Origin: Corynebacterium glucuronolyticum
Lineage (GTDB): Bacteria; Actinomycetota; Actinomycetes; Mycobacteriales; Mycobacteriaceae
DNA length: 64,000 nt
NCBI GenBank assembly: GCA_022772305.1
Contig: JALFAQ010000001.1
Span: 21,147 to 85,146, forward strand
Reading direction: 5' to 3'
The notes beneath the pieces are model-generated. The model was not told the origin of the DNA, did no database searches, and saw nothing but the letters and a program-made list of their open reading frames with translations. The translations under genes and the position numbers were made by a program. This document shows positions 20,076-29,381 of this stretch, piece by piece (position 1 is the first letter of the stretch; every line of letters starts with the position of its first letter).

Positions 20076-21524
20076 ATGCCCACTAACAACACCCCTCAGG
20101 TAGCCGTCAATGACATCGGCTCCGCTGAGGACTTCCTCGCAGCAGTTGACGAGACCATCAAGTACTTCAACGATGGTGACATCGTTGAGGGCACCGTGGT
20201 CAAGGTCGACAACGACGAGGTTCTTCTCGACATCGGATACAAGACCGAGGGTGTCATCCCCTCCCGTGAGCTTTCCATCAAGCACGATGTCGATCCCGAC
20301 GATGTGGTCGAGGTTGGCGATCAGATTGACGCCCTCGTCCTCACCAAGGAAGACAAGGAAGGCCGTCTCCTTCTGTCCAAGAAGCGTGCACAGTACGAGC
20401 GCGCATGGGGCACCATCGAGGAGCTCAAGGAGAAGGACGAGCCGGTCACCGGTACCGTCATCGAGGTAGTCAAGGGTGGCCTCATCCTCGACATCGGACT
20501 CCGTGGCTTCCTGCCCGCATCCCTCGTTGAGATGCGCCGTGTTCGCGATCTCGAGCCGTACATCGGCCAGGAGATCGAGGCCAAGATCATTGAGCTGGAC
20601 AAGAACCGCAACAACGTCGTTCTGTCCCGTCGCGCATGGCTTGAGCAGACCCAGTCCGAGGTTCGCTCCGAGTTCCTCCACCAGCTGCAAAAGGGCCAGG
20701 TGCGCAAGGGCGTTGTCTCCAGCATTGTCAACTTCGGTGCCTTCGTCGACCTCGGCGGTGTGGACGGCCTCGTTCACGTTTCCGAGCTGTCCTGGAAGCA
20801 CATCGATCACCCGTCCGAGGTTGTCTCCGTGGGCGACGAGGTCACCATCGAGGTTCTCGATGTCGATCTCGACCGCGAGCGCGTCTCGCTGTCTCTCAAG
20901 GCAACGCAGGAAGATCCGTGGCGCGTCTTCGCACGTACCCACGCTGTGGGCCAGATCGTCCCCGGCAAGGTCACCAAGCTCGTCCCGTTCGGTGCGTTTG
21001 TTCGCGTCGAGGAGGGCATCGAGGGCCTCGTCCACATCTCCGAGCTGGCTCAGCGCCACGTGGAGGTTCCGGACCAGGTTGTGTCCGTTGGCCAGGAGAT
21101 CATGGTCAAGGTCATCGACATCGACCTCGAGCGTCGTCGTATCAGCCTCTCCCTCAAGCAGGCTGACGAGGACTACACGGAAGAGTTCGACCCTTCGAAG
21201 TACGGCATGGCCGACTCCTACGACGAGCAGGGCAACTACATCTTCCCCGAGGGCTTCGATGCCGAGACCAACGAGTGGCTCGAGGGCTACGACGAGCAGC
21301 GCCAGGAATGGGAAGCTCGCTACGCCGAGTCCGAGCGTCGCTTCGAGCTCCACACTGCTCAGATCGAGCGCAACCGCGCCGCCGCTGCCGAGGCAGCAAG
21401 CTCCGAAAAGGGCGGTGCAGAGGCTCCGAGCAACTACACCAGCACCGAGGCACCGGCTGCCGAGGGTTCCCTCGCTTCCGACGAGCAGCTCGCTGCACTG
21501 CGTGAGAAGCTCGCTGGCAACTAG
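20076..21524 (+). CDS. rpsA: 30S ribosomal protein S1
   Basis: Four S1 repeats (GAFVDLGGVDGLVHVSELSW etc.). Confidence 0.97.
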   Translation: MPTNNTPQVAVNDIGSAEDFLAAVDETIKYFNDGDIVEGTVVKVDNDEVLLDIGYKTEGVIPSRELSIKHDVDPDDVVEVGDQIDALVLTKEDKEGRLLLSKKRAQYERAWGTIEELKEKDEPVTGTVIEVVKGGLILDIGLRGFLPASLVEMRRVRDLEPYIGQEIEAKIIELDKNRNNVVLSRRAWLEQTQSEVRSEFLHQLQKGQVRKGVVSSIVNFGAFVDLGGVDGLVHVSELSWKHIDHPSEVVSVGDEVTIEVLDVDLDRERVSLSLKATQEDPWRVFARTHAVGQIVPGKVTKLVPFGAFVRVEEGIEGLVHISELAQRHVEVPDQVVSVGQEIMVKVIDIDLERRRISLSLKQADEDYTEEFDPSKYGMADSYDEQGNYIFPEGFDAETNEWLEGYDEQRQEWEARYAESERRFELHTAQIERNRAAAAEAASSEKGGAEAPSNYTSTEAPAAEGSLASDEQLAALREKLAGN

Positions 21525-21581
21525 TTTGCTTCACCGCACGGCCAGGCAACCTAGTTTGAGCCGTGTAGCGTAGAAAACTTT

Positions 21582-21615
21582 AAGACCCATCTACCGAGGT
21601 AGATGGGTCTTTTTG
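21582..21615 (+). terminator. Intrinsic terminator of rpsA
   Basis: aagacccatctacc-ga-ggtagatgggtctttttg. Confidence 0.9.
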
Positions 21616-21705
21616 CGTGCAAAAGTGAAAAGGTCGGAAGAAGATTTCCTACCTCTGCGGTAAGATTTTCAAGCGTCAGGTTGCCGACGTGAGGAGCGCA
21701 GTGGG

Positions 21706-22044
21706 GTGAGTAAGCCAAAGCAGGTGCCAGAGGCGGACATCCTCGCACTCATTGGGAGCTTGACCAACGTTGCGCGGACAGTGACGACTCAAGACGGCAT
21801 CAAATACGAAGTGTATGAAGCTGACCGTGTCGACGTCTCAGCTTTGCGCATGCTTGCGTGCATCGAAAATGCGCATCTTGCCGGTAAAACCGTGGTCATC
21901 ACGTTCTGGCCTGAGTACCGAGACACCATTACCATCCCGAACTACGAGCTTCCTTCCGTTTACAAGTGGGTCATGCTCGTCCTCATGGTTGGTGCCATCG
22001 TTGCCGCAGTCCTCGCCGTGTGGCTGAGTAGGAACCCCTTCTGA
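21706..22044 (+). CDS. Hypothetical protein with C-terminal TM helix
   Basis: ORF with WVMLVLMVGAIVAAVLAVWL near the C-terminus; placed between rpsA and coaE. Confidence 0.55.
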   Translation: MSKPKQVPEADILALIGSLTNVARTVTTQDGIKYEVYEADRVDVSALRMLACIENAHLAGKTVVITFWPEYRDTITIPNYELPSVYKWVMLVLMVGAIVAAVLAVWLSRNPF

Positions 22045-22243
22045 CTTTCGTCTTCACCCTCGTAAGTTCCTTAGCAGCCCTGAACCAGCCTTCTGGTATC
22101 CGGACAAGATTGCAATGGTAAAACGGCATGGACGACGTAGTGAAAATGACTTGCCGCGTGATCTGTCCAAGCAGTCCACGAGGGGGATGTGGCTCTAAAA
22201 TGGGGGAGAAGAGTTTACCTCGACGCGTAGGAAAGGAATAGCC

Positions 22244-22837
22244 ATGCTTGTGGGTCTGACCGGAGGAATGGGCAGTGGTAAGTCAACGGTTGCGCGGATG
22301 CTTGTGGAGGCCGGATTCGTGCTCATCGATTCGGACCGCATCGCTTATTCTGAGGTGCAGTCTCCAGCTGTGCTCGAACAACTAGCTGCACGCTTTGGGG
22401 ATGACATTCTCACTGGCAGGGAGGAAGCTCCCCTCGATCGGGCACTGTTAGCTGAACTTGCCTTCGCCACGTCGGAAGGTACCGCGGCGCTCAACGCGAT
22501 TACCCACCCGGCCATTCGGAACCGCACACTGGGGCTTATCGAGCAGGCCGATCCTCAGCACAACCCCGTTGTCGTGGATATGCCGCTGTTGGTGGAAACA
22601 GGTTTTCATACACAGTGTGATGCAGTGATCGTCGTCGTAGCCGATCCGGAGCTGCGAGTTGAGCGGCTCGTGAACTATCGAGGGCTGGATCCAGACGATG
22701 CCCGTGCTCGCATTGCTAAGCAGGCAAGCGATGAGGAGCGCGCTGCCGTAGCCGATTATGTGCTGGACAATAACAAAGACCTCCCGCACCTGGAAAGCCA
22801 GGTGAAGGAGGTCATAAGCGAACTGACCCGCGGTTAG
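22244..22837 (+). CDS. coaE: Dephospho-CoA kinase
   Basis: MLVGLTGGMGSGKSTVARML, IDSDRIAY, HPAIRNR. Confidence 0.96.
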   Translation: MLVGLTGGMGSGKSTVARMLVEAGFVLIDSDRIAYSEVQSPAVLEQLAARFGDDILTGREEAPLDRALLAELAFATSEGTAALNAITHPAIRNRTLGLIEQADPQHNPVVVDMPLLVETGFHTQCDAVIVVVADPELRVERLVNYRGLDPDDARARIAKQASDEERAAVADYVLDNNKDLPHLESQVKEVISELTRG

Positions 22838-22847
22838 CTTGTGGCCA

Positions 22848-24203
22848 CTACTTGTAGGTTGCCGTCCCGTGATAGGTAAGACCGTCATCCCAGGTTGCAT
22901 CGGGGCGACCGGCAAGGAGCGCATCCAGGTTCGTGCGCATGAGCATCACGTTGTAGTTCGACCAGGTGGTGAGCACGTAGTACAGATCCCGGCCATTTTG
23001 GTGGGGAAGCATAAAGCCACCGTACAGGTCGTACATCGTGTCCACATCGACCACCATGGTCTTTTCGGACCACGGGCCCTCCAACGTGTCCGCGGTGCGG
23101 ATGACGAGCCCGCGGCCGTCGGTGTACATGGCAATGAACTTGTGGAGGTGATCGTTCCACGCCACGGAAAGCTCACTGACCTGATCGTCGATTACGGGTG
23201 TCGCAGCGGCGAGATCGCGCGTCCAGCCGTCGGGAGCGCGATATTCAAACGCGGCCTCATTGGGAAATTCGCCAATGGGTGCGCGCCCCAGAATGGCCGA
23301 TCCGTTACGGCCAGAGGGGGTTGAGAACCGGTATACAAAGCCGTTGCTTTCCACAAAAGCTGACATCTGGGCCTTTTGGTTGCCAGCGCGGAAGCCGGGA
23401 AGGAAGTTCAGCGCTGCTGGCGCGTCAGTGTTTGTGCGGATGGATTCCGGCACGAGAGTCCAGTGAACACCATCGTTGGAGCGGACGGTGCCAGCGTAGT
23501 TTGTCACCCAATGGCCTGGCTCGTTCCAGTTGCGCACGGACATGTAGTCGATGTACTGGGTATCCCCGATGGCAATGCCGGCCGTGGGGATAGTGGTGTG
23601 CTCGATACCAGGGACCTTCAGGGAGGGGATGAACTCAATCGCGTGGCCCCCGGTCATGTACCCGTTGGTGCCAAGTCCCTCATGGATGGAGAATCCATCG
23701 CGATAGTCGTAATCATGGGAACGGAGAATGGTATTGGACCGCCAGTTATTGGCAGCGAAGTTGCACGCCATCGTGTCGCCCAGAACGAGCATCGTATTGC
23801 CTTTTTGGTCATCGTAGGCAATGCCCAGATCTGTACCCGTGACATCGAAAACCCGATCCGTGCGGTCCGGAGAACCTGGGCCGGTCACCAGCTGCGTGAC
23901 CTCGGTGTGTCCCTTGAGGATAGGCATCCCACCGGGTTGTCCCTTGAGGAAGGGCGGGTTGGAGCTGCCAATATAGTCCTCGTCCTTGGTATACTGGCGG
24001 CTCGACTGAGAGGAGCCACTAGATAGTGATGAGCCGTTGAAAAGCCGAGAAGAGATATTTACCGCAGATGAGCCGTTGTCCGGCGTACACGGTGCGGCCA
24101 TGGCCACGGGGATGCTCCACGGCGCGACGGGTACAAGAAGCCCGGCGGTCAATGCTGCGGTCGCGAGCACGGAAGCAATACGAGGTCGATGCTGACGAGT
24201 CAT
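22848..24203 (-). CDS. Secreted DUF4185-type protein
   Basis: Signal peptide MTRQHRPRIASVLATAALTAGLLVPVAPWSIPVAMA; GTDLGIAYDDQKGNTMLVLGDTMACN and YDLYGGFMLPHQNGRDLYYVLTTWSNYNVMLMRT. Confidence 0.75.
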   Translation of the reverse strand: MTRQHRPRIASVLATAALTAGLLVPVAPWSIPVAMAAPCTPDNGSSAVNISSRLFNGSSLSSGSSQSSRQYTKDEDYIGSSNPPFLKGQPGGMPILKGHTEVTQLVTGPGSPDRTDRVFDVTGTDLGIAYDDQKGNTMLVLGDTMACNFAANNWRSNTILRSHDYDYRDGFSIHEGLGTNGYMTGGHAIEFIPSLKVPGIEHTTIPTAGIAIGDTQYIDYMSVRNWNEPGHWVTNYAGTVRSNDGVHWTLVPESIRTNTDAPAALNFLPGFRAGNQKAQMSAFVESNGFVYRFSTPSGRNGSAILGRAPIGEFPNEAAFEYRAPDGWTRDLAAATPVIDDQVSELSVAWNDHLHKFIAMYTDGRGLVIRTADTLEGPWSEKTMVVDVDTMYDLYGGFMLPHQNGRDLYYVLTTWSNYNVMLMRTNLDALLAGRPDATWDDGLTYHGTATYK

Positions 24204-24321
24204 GGATTTAACTTTAATGAAACGGTTCTGACTCGCAAGTGGTTTTGTCTCCGTGTGGGGAGAGAGCAAAAACGTCAACGGAAGCGGAGGCTGATAAGTG
24301 CCTTGCCAGTAGCCGAAGAGA

Positions 24322-24354
24322 AACCCGCACCTCCCGGGCGGGAGTGTGCGGGTT
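24322..24354 (-). terminator. Strong hairpin terminator downstream of the POT transporter gene
   Basis: aacccgcacctcccgggcgggagtgtgcgggtt; on minus strand followed by tttctctt. Confidence 0.7.
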
Positions 24355-24446
24355 CAAATCTCAAGGTTCATCCGGAGCTGGTGGGGCTTGGGGGATGCTG
24401 CTTTGAATAGTGAAGCAGGATGAAATTTGGAGGAAACTACGTTGCG

Positions 24447-26042
24447 TTACTGGGCTGCCTTCTCCTCGTTCAGCGCTTCCATGTGATCGACATCCTCCAT
24501 GAGACGCTGGGTCCACGGTGAGATGAGGAACAGGGAGATGGCAACAACAAGCGTGACGGCACCGACACCGTAGTAGAAGACAACATCGCCCAGTGCGGAA
24601 GTGCGCTCAATGACGACGGCTGCTAGACCCTGACCACATGCTGCAGCCAGGAGCCACAACGTCATCGTCTGGGAGGCAAATTTTGCCGGTGCCAGCTTCG
24701 TTGCGCTGGACAAGCCGATAGGGTTCATCATCACCTCAGCGATGGTCTGCACGGCAAACACAGCGACGAGGAACCACCATGGGGAAAGTCCACTTTCGCC
24801 GCCTGGCCACTGACCGAAGCCGAAGCCCATGAGGAGGGCGGACAGGCCAATGATGAAGACGGAGAGTGCGAACTTCTGCGGCGTGTTGGGGAAGTGTCCC
24901 TGCGTCTTGGCGAAGATCCAACCGAGGATCGGTGCGAAGATAAGGACGAAAATGGGGTTGAACATCTGGTACTGCTCAGGGGTGAGAGCGAACAGCGAAC
25001 CAATAGCGCCATCGGTGTTGTTCTTGGCAAAAGTAGCCATCTTGCCTGCGGCCTGCTCGAAGATCATCACGAAGAGCACCTGGCCCACCCACAGCGGGAT
25101 GAATGCCATAAGGTGGCCACGCTCGCGCCCGGTCACCTGGGGAGACTTGAACATCGTGAGGAAGTAGAAGAGGCTCGTGCCCACTGCGAAGAAGAACAGG
25201 GAGTAAGCGATACCGGAGGTTAGCTCACCGAAGATAGCGGTGCAGATAGCGACCAGGGCGAGGAAACCAATGAGAACGCCGACTGCGCCAAGGCTCAGCT
25301 TGCGCCCTTCTCCCTTACGCATCGGGTAGGGGATGTTGAACGCGAACTCGCGGAGCTTGCTGCGCCCGTAGACGAAGGCGACGAGAGCGAAGGCCATACC
25401 AATTGCGGCAGCGATGAAGCCGATGTGGTAGCCGTAGCGATCCTTGAGGAAGCCCGTGATAAGCGGTGCGAAGAGAGAACCGATGTTGATGGACATGTAG
25501 AAGAAAAGGAAGCCCTGGTCACGCCTGGGGTCGCCCTCTTCGTAGAGGCCACCGACAACTGTTGACAGGTTCGGCTTAATGAGACCGGTGCCGATGGCGA
25601 TGAGCACCAGACCGACCCATGAAGTGGGAACTGTTGGAATGGCTAGAACCAGGTGACCGCCCATAATGATGGCACCGCCGGACAATGTTGATAGCCATGG
25701 GCCAAGTAATCGGTCGGCGAGAATGCCACCGGGGATGGTCATGAGGAGCACACCGGCGCCGTACGAGGCCATGACGACCTGGCCGGCGTTGTCGGAGAGT
25801 CCCATACCACCATTAGCAATTGTGTCGGTGAGGAAGTACACGAGGATGGCGCGCATGCCGAACCACGAGAACCTCTCCCACATCTCAACCTGCAACATCC
25901 AGGGGAGACCACCTGGATGGCCAAGGAAGGCCTTATCCTCACGTGGCGGACCAGTTACGAGGTTTTGGGGCTTGTACAAAGACTTTCTTGAAGCCACTCC
26001 AGCGACCTCAACGAGGTCAGTATCTGGTGTGTCTTTAGCCAT
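24447..26042 (-). CDS. Peptide MFS transporter (POT/PTR family)
   Basis: LGHPGGLPWMLQVEMWERFSWFGMRAILVYFLTD, DPRRDQGFLFFYMSINIGSLFAPLITG. Confidence 0.92.
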   Translation of the reverse strand: MAKDTPDTDLVEVAGVASRKSLYKPQNLVTGPPREDKAFLGHPGGLPWMLQVEMWERFSWFGMRAILVYFLTDTIANGGMGLSDNAGQVVMASYGAGVLLMTIPGGILADRLLGPWLSTLSGGAIIMGGHLVLAIPTVPTSWVGLVLIAIGTGLIKPNLSTVVGGLYEEGDPRRDQGFLFFYMSINIGSLFAPLITGFLKDRYGYHIGFIAAAIGMAFALVAFVYGRSKLREFAFNIPYPMRKGEGRKLSLGAVGVLIGFLALVAICTAIFGELTSGIAYSLFFFAVGTSLFYFLTMFKSPQVTGRERGHLMAFIPLWVGQVLFVMIFEQAAGKMATFAKNNTDGAIGSLFALTPEQYQMFNPIFVLIFAPILGWIFAKTQGHFPNTPQKFALSVFIIGLSALLMGFGFGQWPGGESGLSPWWFLVAVFAVQTIAEVMMNPIGLSSATKLAPAKFASQTMTLWLLAAACGQGLAAVVIERTSALGDVVFYYGVGAVTLVVAISLFLISPWTQRLMEDVDHMEALNEEKAAQ

Positions 26043-26698
26043 AATCTTCCTTTCTGGAATACTGCCACCGCTGACGGTGGATTCTGGCCAAGGCTGGCCA
26101 CCCTAGCCAAAACGTCGTGCGTATTGGATCACACTTGGGGATCCTTTTGAACTAACAGATAAAGATCATCAATTGCCTATTTTACATACTGGGAAACTAC
26201 TCAGATGCGTGGCTTTTAACGGTATTACCAATTTTCTGAGATTAAAGACAGCTAGTGGGAAATATAGGGGTAGGAGAACGTATTAGTAGGAGTGCTAAAT
26301 TCGCGTGGTGCTGTTCCCGCATCTGGTTTACTGCAGGACACGGCTTTTCATCGCTTGGCTTTTGTGTCAAGCGCGCAAAAGGAAGTAGGTATACGCACAA
26401 GGGGTGAATGATGGTATCTTTTGTACACCATAGGCGGGGTACACAATCCCGCATTGGTGCGCCTGGCCGAAAGTGACGTGCCAAGGCGCGACTCGTAAAG
26501 GCAAATCGTAGGTGCAGATTGAATAGGTGCGACCTAGCCCACAGGGAAATGGTGCAGTGCTGGCAAGCCGAGAGATTGGTAGTTCGCGATTGACAATTGA
26601 CAAGGGTGGATAGTATGAGGAGCCTGCATGTTTCGTCTGTGTACCAAGAGGAATACTGCAGGTGGTTCGGATTTGCCCGGCCATCGTAGACTGTACAT

Positions 26699-28792
26699 AT
26701 GGCATTTCCTATGGAGCACCCCGTTTTACCGCACTCTGACTTCCGTCCCGTTGAGGCGGTTGAGCGGCGTGAGGGGACTTTTGAGGTTATCTCTGATTAC
26801 GAACCGGCTGGTGACCAGCCTAAGGCGATCAAGGAGCTGTCCGAGCGCATTGAGCGTGGCGAGAAGGACATCGTGCTCATGGGTGCGACGGGTACCGGTA
26901 AGTCGGCAACTGCGGCGTGGCTGATCGAAAAGGTGCAACGCCCGACTCTTGTGATGGCACCGAACAAAACACTGGCGGCCCAGCTTGCCAACGAGCTGCG
27001 ACAGCTGCTGCCCAATAACGCTGTCGAGTACTTCGTGTCGTACTACGACTACTATCAGCCGGAAGCCTACATCGCGCAGACGGACACCTATATCGAGAAG
27101 GATTCCTCCATCAATGAGGATGTGGAGCGTCTGCGTCACTCGGCGACGTCCGCGCTGTTGTCGCGGCGTGATGTCGTCGTTGTCAGTTCCGTTTCGTGCA
27201 TCTACGGCTTGGGCACGCCGCAGTCATACTTAGACCGTTCGCTCAAAATTGAGGTGGGCGAGGAAATTGACCGGGATCGCTTTCTCCGCCTCCTCGTAGA
27301 TATTCAGTATGAGCGCAACGATTATGACCTCAAGCGCGGAGCATTCCGGGTGAAGGGCGATACCGTGGATATTATCCCCGCCTACGAAGAGGTGGCTGTC
27401 CGCGTGGAATTCTTCGGGGATGAGGTTGACCAGCTCTACTACATTCACCCGTTGACGGGCGAAATCATCCGCAACGTAGATGTCCTTCGCATCTTCCCTG
27501 CAACGCACTACATTGCCTCCGAGGGGCGTGTAGAAAAGGCGATTGAGCAAATCCGCGAGGAGCTCGAGGAGCGAATCACATCTTTCGAAAACCGGGGCAA
27601 ACTGCTGGAAGCCCAGCGTCTGCGCATGCGTACGGAGTACGACCTGGAAATGATTGAGGAGATGGGCTTCTGTTCCGGCATCGAAAACTACTCGCGCCAC
27701 ATGGACGGTCGCGAGGCCGGTGATCCGCCACCGACCCTCATCGACTATTTCCCCGAAGACTTCCTCACCATTATCGATGAGTCACACGTCACCGTTCCAC
27801 AGATCGGTGGCATGTACGAGGGTGATGCCTCCCGTAAACGTAACCTCGTGGAGTTCGGTTTCCGCCTTCCTTCCGCTCTGGATAACCGCCCCCTGACGTG
27901 GGAAGAATTTGAGGAACGTAAGGGGCAGACGGTGTATATGTCTGCAACGCCTGGGGATTATGAGCTTGCTGCCGCGGGTGGCGAGTTCGTGGAACAGGTC
28001 ATTCGTCCGACAGGTCTCGTTGATCCGAAGATTGTGGTCAAGCCCACCAAGGGGCAGATCGATGATCTTATCCACGAGATCCGGGTACGTGCAGAGAAGA
28101 AGGAGCGCGTGCTGGTCACAACTTTGACCAAGAAGATGGCAGAGGACCTCACTGAATACCTGCAGGAGAACGGTGTACGGGTGCGCTACATGCACTCCGA
28201 TGTGGATACTCTGCAGCGTGTGGAACTGCTCCGCAAGCTGCGCCTAGGGGAGTACGACGTGCTCGTGGGCATCAACTTGCTGCGTGAGGGGCTGGATCTC
28301 CCGGAGGTGTCGCTCGTGTCCATTCTCGATGCGGATAAGGAGGGCTTCCTGCGCTCCACCAAGTCGCTTATTCAGACCATCGGTCGTGCCGCGCGTAACG
28401 TCTCCGGCGAGGTTCACATGTACGCAGATTCCATTACTGACTCGATGCAGCAGGCGATCGATGAGACGGAGCGCCGTCGCGAAATGCAGATCGCGTATAA
28501 CAAGGAGCATGGCATCGATCCGCAGCCTCTGCGCAAGAAGATCGCTGACATTCTTGATCTTGTTTACGAGGACGGAGGCGAGGCCGAGACACCCAGTGGC
28601 GATGCGGTTGTAGCCAAGGACTACGACGTTTCCACCATGGCGCAAGATGAGGTTGAAAAGCTAATTAAGGATCTGCGCGCGCAAATGGGTGCTGCTGCTC
28701 GGGAGCTGAATTTCGAGCTTGCCGCCCGCTTGCGTGATGAGATTGTCAGCCTGGAAAGGGAGCTGAGGGGGTTAAAGGAAGCAGGCATTTAG
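26699..28792 (+). CDS. uvrB: Excinuclease ABC subunit UvrB
   Basis: [58 protein letters not shown]-terminal UVR motif. Confidence 0.98.
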   Translation: MAFPMEHPVLPHSDFRPVEAVERREGTFEVISDYEPAGDQPKAIKELSERIERGEKDIVLMGATGTGKSATAAWLIEKVQRPTLVMAPNKTLAAQLANELRQLLPNNAVEYFVSYYDYYQPEAYIAQTDTYIEKDSSINEDVERLRHSATSALLSRRDVVVVSSVSCIYGLGTPQSYLDRSLKIEVGEEIDRDRFLRLLVDIQYERNDYDLKRGAFRVKGDTVDIIPAYEEVAVRVEFFGDEVDQLYYIHPLTGEIIRNVDVLRIFPATHYIASEGRVEKAIEQIREELEERITSFENRGKLLEAQRLRMRTEYDLEMIEEMGFCSGIENYSRHMDGREAGDPPPTLIDYFPEDFLTIIDESHVTVPQIGGMYEGDASRKRNLVEFGFRLPSALDNRPLTWEEFEERKGQTVYMSATPGDYELAAAGGEFVEQVIRPTGLVDPKIVVKPTKGQIDDLIHEIRVRAEKKERVLVTTLTKKMAEDLTEYLQENGVRVRYMHSDVDTLQRVELLRKLRLGEYDVLVGINLLREGLDLPEVSLVSILDADKEGFLRSTKSLIQTIGRAARNVSGEVHMYADSITDSMQQAIDETERRREMQIAYNKEHGIDPQPLRKKIADILDLVYEDGGEAETPSGDAVVAKDYDVSTMAQDEVEKLIKDLRAQMGAAARELNFELAARLRDEIVSLERELRGLKEAGI

Positions 28793-28847
28793 TCAACAAT
28801 GTAATCTGGAGTTCAGGCAATTGACCAAAATATGTGGAAGGTAACGA

Positions 28848-29288
28848 ATGTCCGCTTATAAGAGCATCGTTGTGGGAACTGACGGTTCAAAGTCTTCACT
28901 GCTCGCAGTGAAGCGCGCTGCACAGATCGCAGCATCCTTCGATGCGAAGCTAATCATCGGCTGTGCGTACTACGAGAACGAGGAGCAGGCCACCAAGACC
29001 CTGCGCAAGGATTCTGTCACCGTCCTGGGCGACGACCCGGCGCTGAAGAACCTCGAGTCCGCTCGCGCTGCCGCCGAAGAGGTGGGTGCCACCAGCATCG
29101 AGACCGCCATCAAGCCCGGTACGCCGGTTGAGGCTCTCATGGCTATCGTCCATGAGAACGACGCGGACCTGCTTGTCGTGGGTAACCGTGGCATCAACTC
29201 TCTTACCGGTCGTCTGCTGGGCTCTGTCCCGGCTGATGTCGCTCGTCAGTCTGAGTGCGACGTCATGATCGTCCACACGGTTCAGTAA
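28848..29288 (+). CDS. Universal stress protein (UspA family)
   Basis: KSIVVGTDGSKSSLLAVKRAAQIA, LLVVGNRGINSLTGRLLGSVPADVARQSECDVMIVHT. Confidence 0.94.
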   Translation: MSAYKSIVVGTDGSKSSLLAVKRAAQIAASFDAKLIIGCAYYENEEQATKTLRKDSVTVLGDDPALKNLESARAAAEEVGATSIETAIKPGTPVEALMAIVHENDADLLVVGNRGINSLTGRLLGSVPADVARQSECDVMIVHTVQ

Positions 29289-29340
29289 CGTCACCCAGTC
29301 GCCATCGGCTGCGTGGCCGATTGGCGGAGGTAAACGTCAC

Positions 29341-29376
29341 CCGTCGGTGCACCACCACTGTGCACCGACGGTTTTT
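29341..29376. terminator. Intrinsic terminator between convergent usp and HelD-like gene
   Basis: ccgtcggtgcac-caccact-gtgcaccgacggttttt. Confidence 0.9.
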
Positions 29377-29381
29377 GCGTC

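Noticed and set aside
20049-21353. 434-aa minus-strand ORF opposite rpsA (and others such as 15997-17502 opposite polA, 3566-4315 opposite the DAK gene)
   Set aside because: Long shadow ORFs are expected in high-GC DNA; the plus-strand genes are unambiguous and the antisense translations have no recognisable motifs.
24346-24375. tRNA-like T-arm string gggttcaaatc
   Set aside because: It is part of a long hairpin better explained as a terminator; no acceptor, D or anticodon arms.
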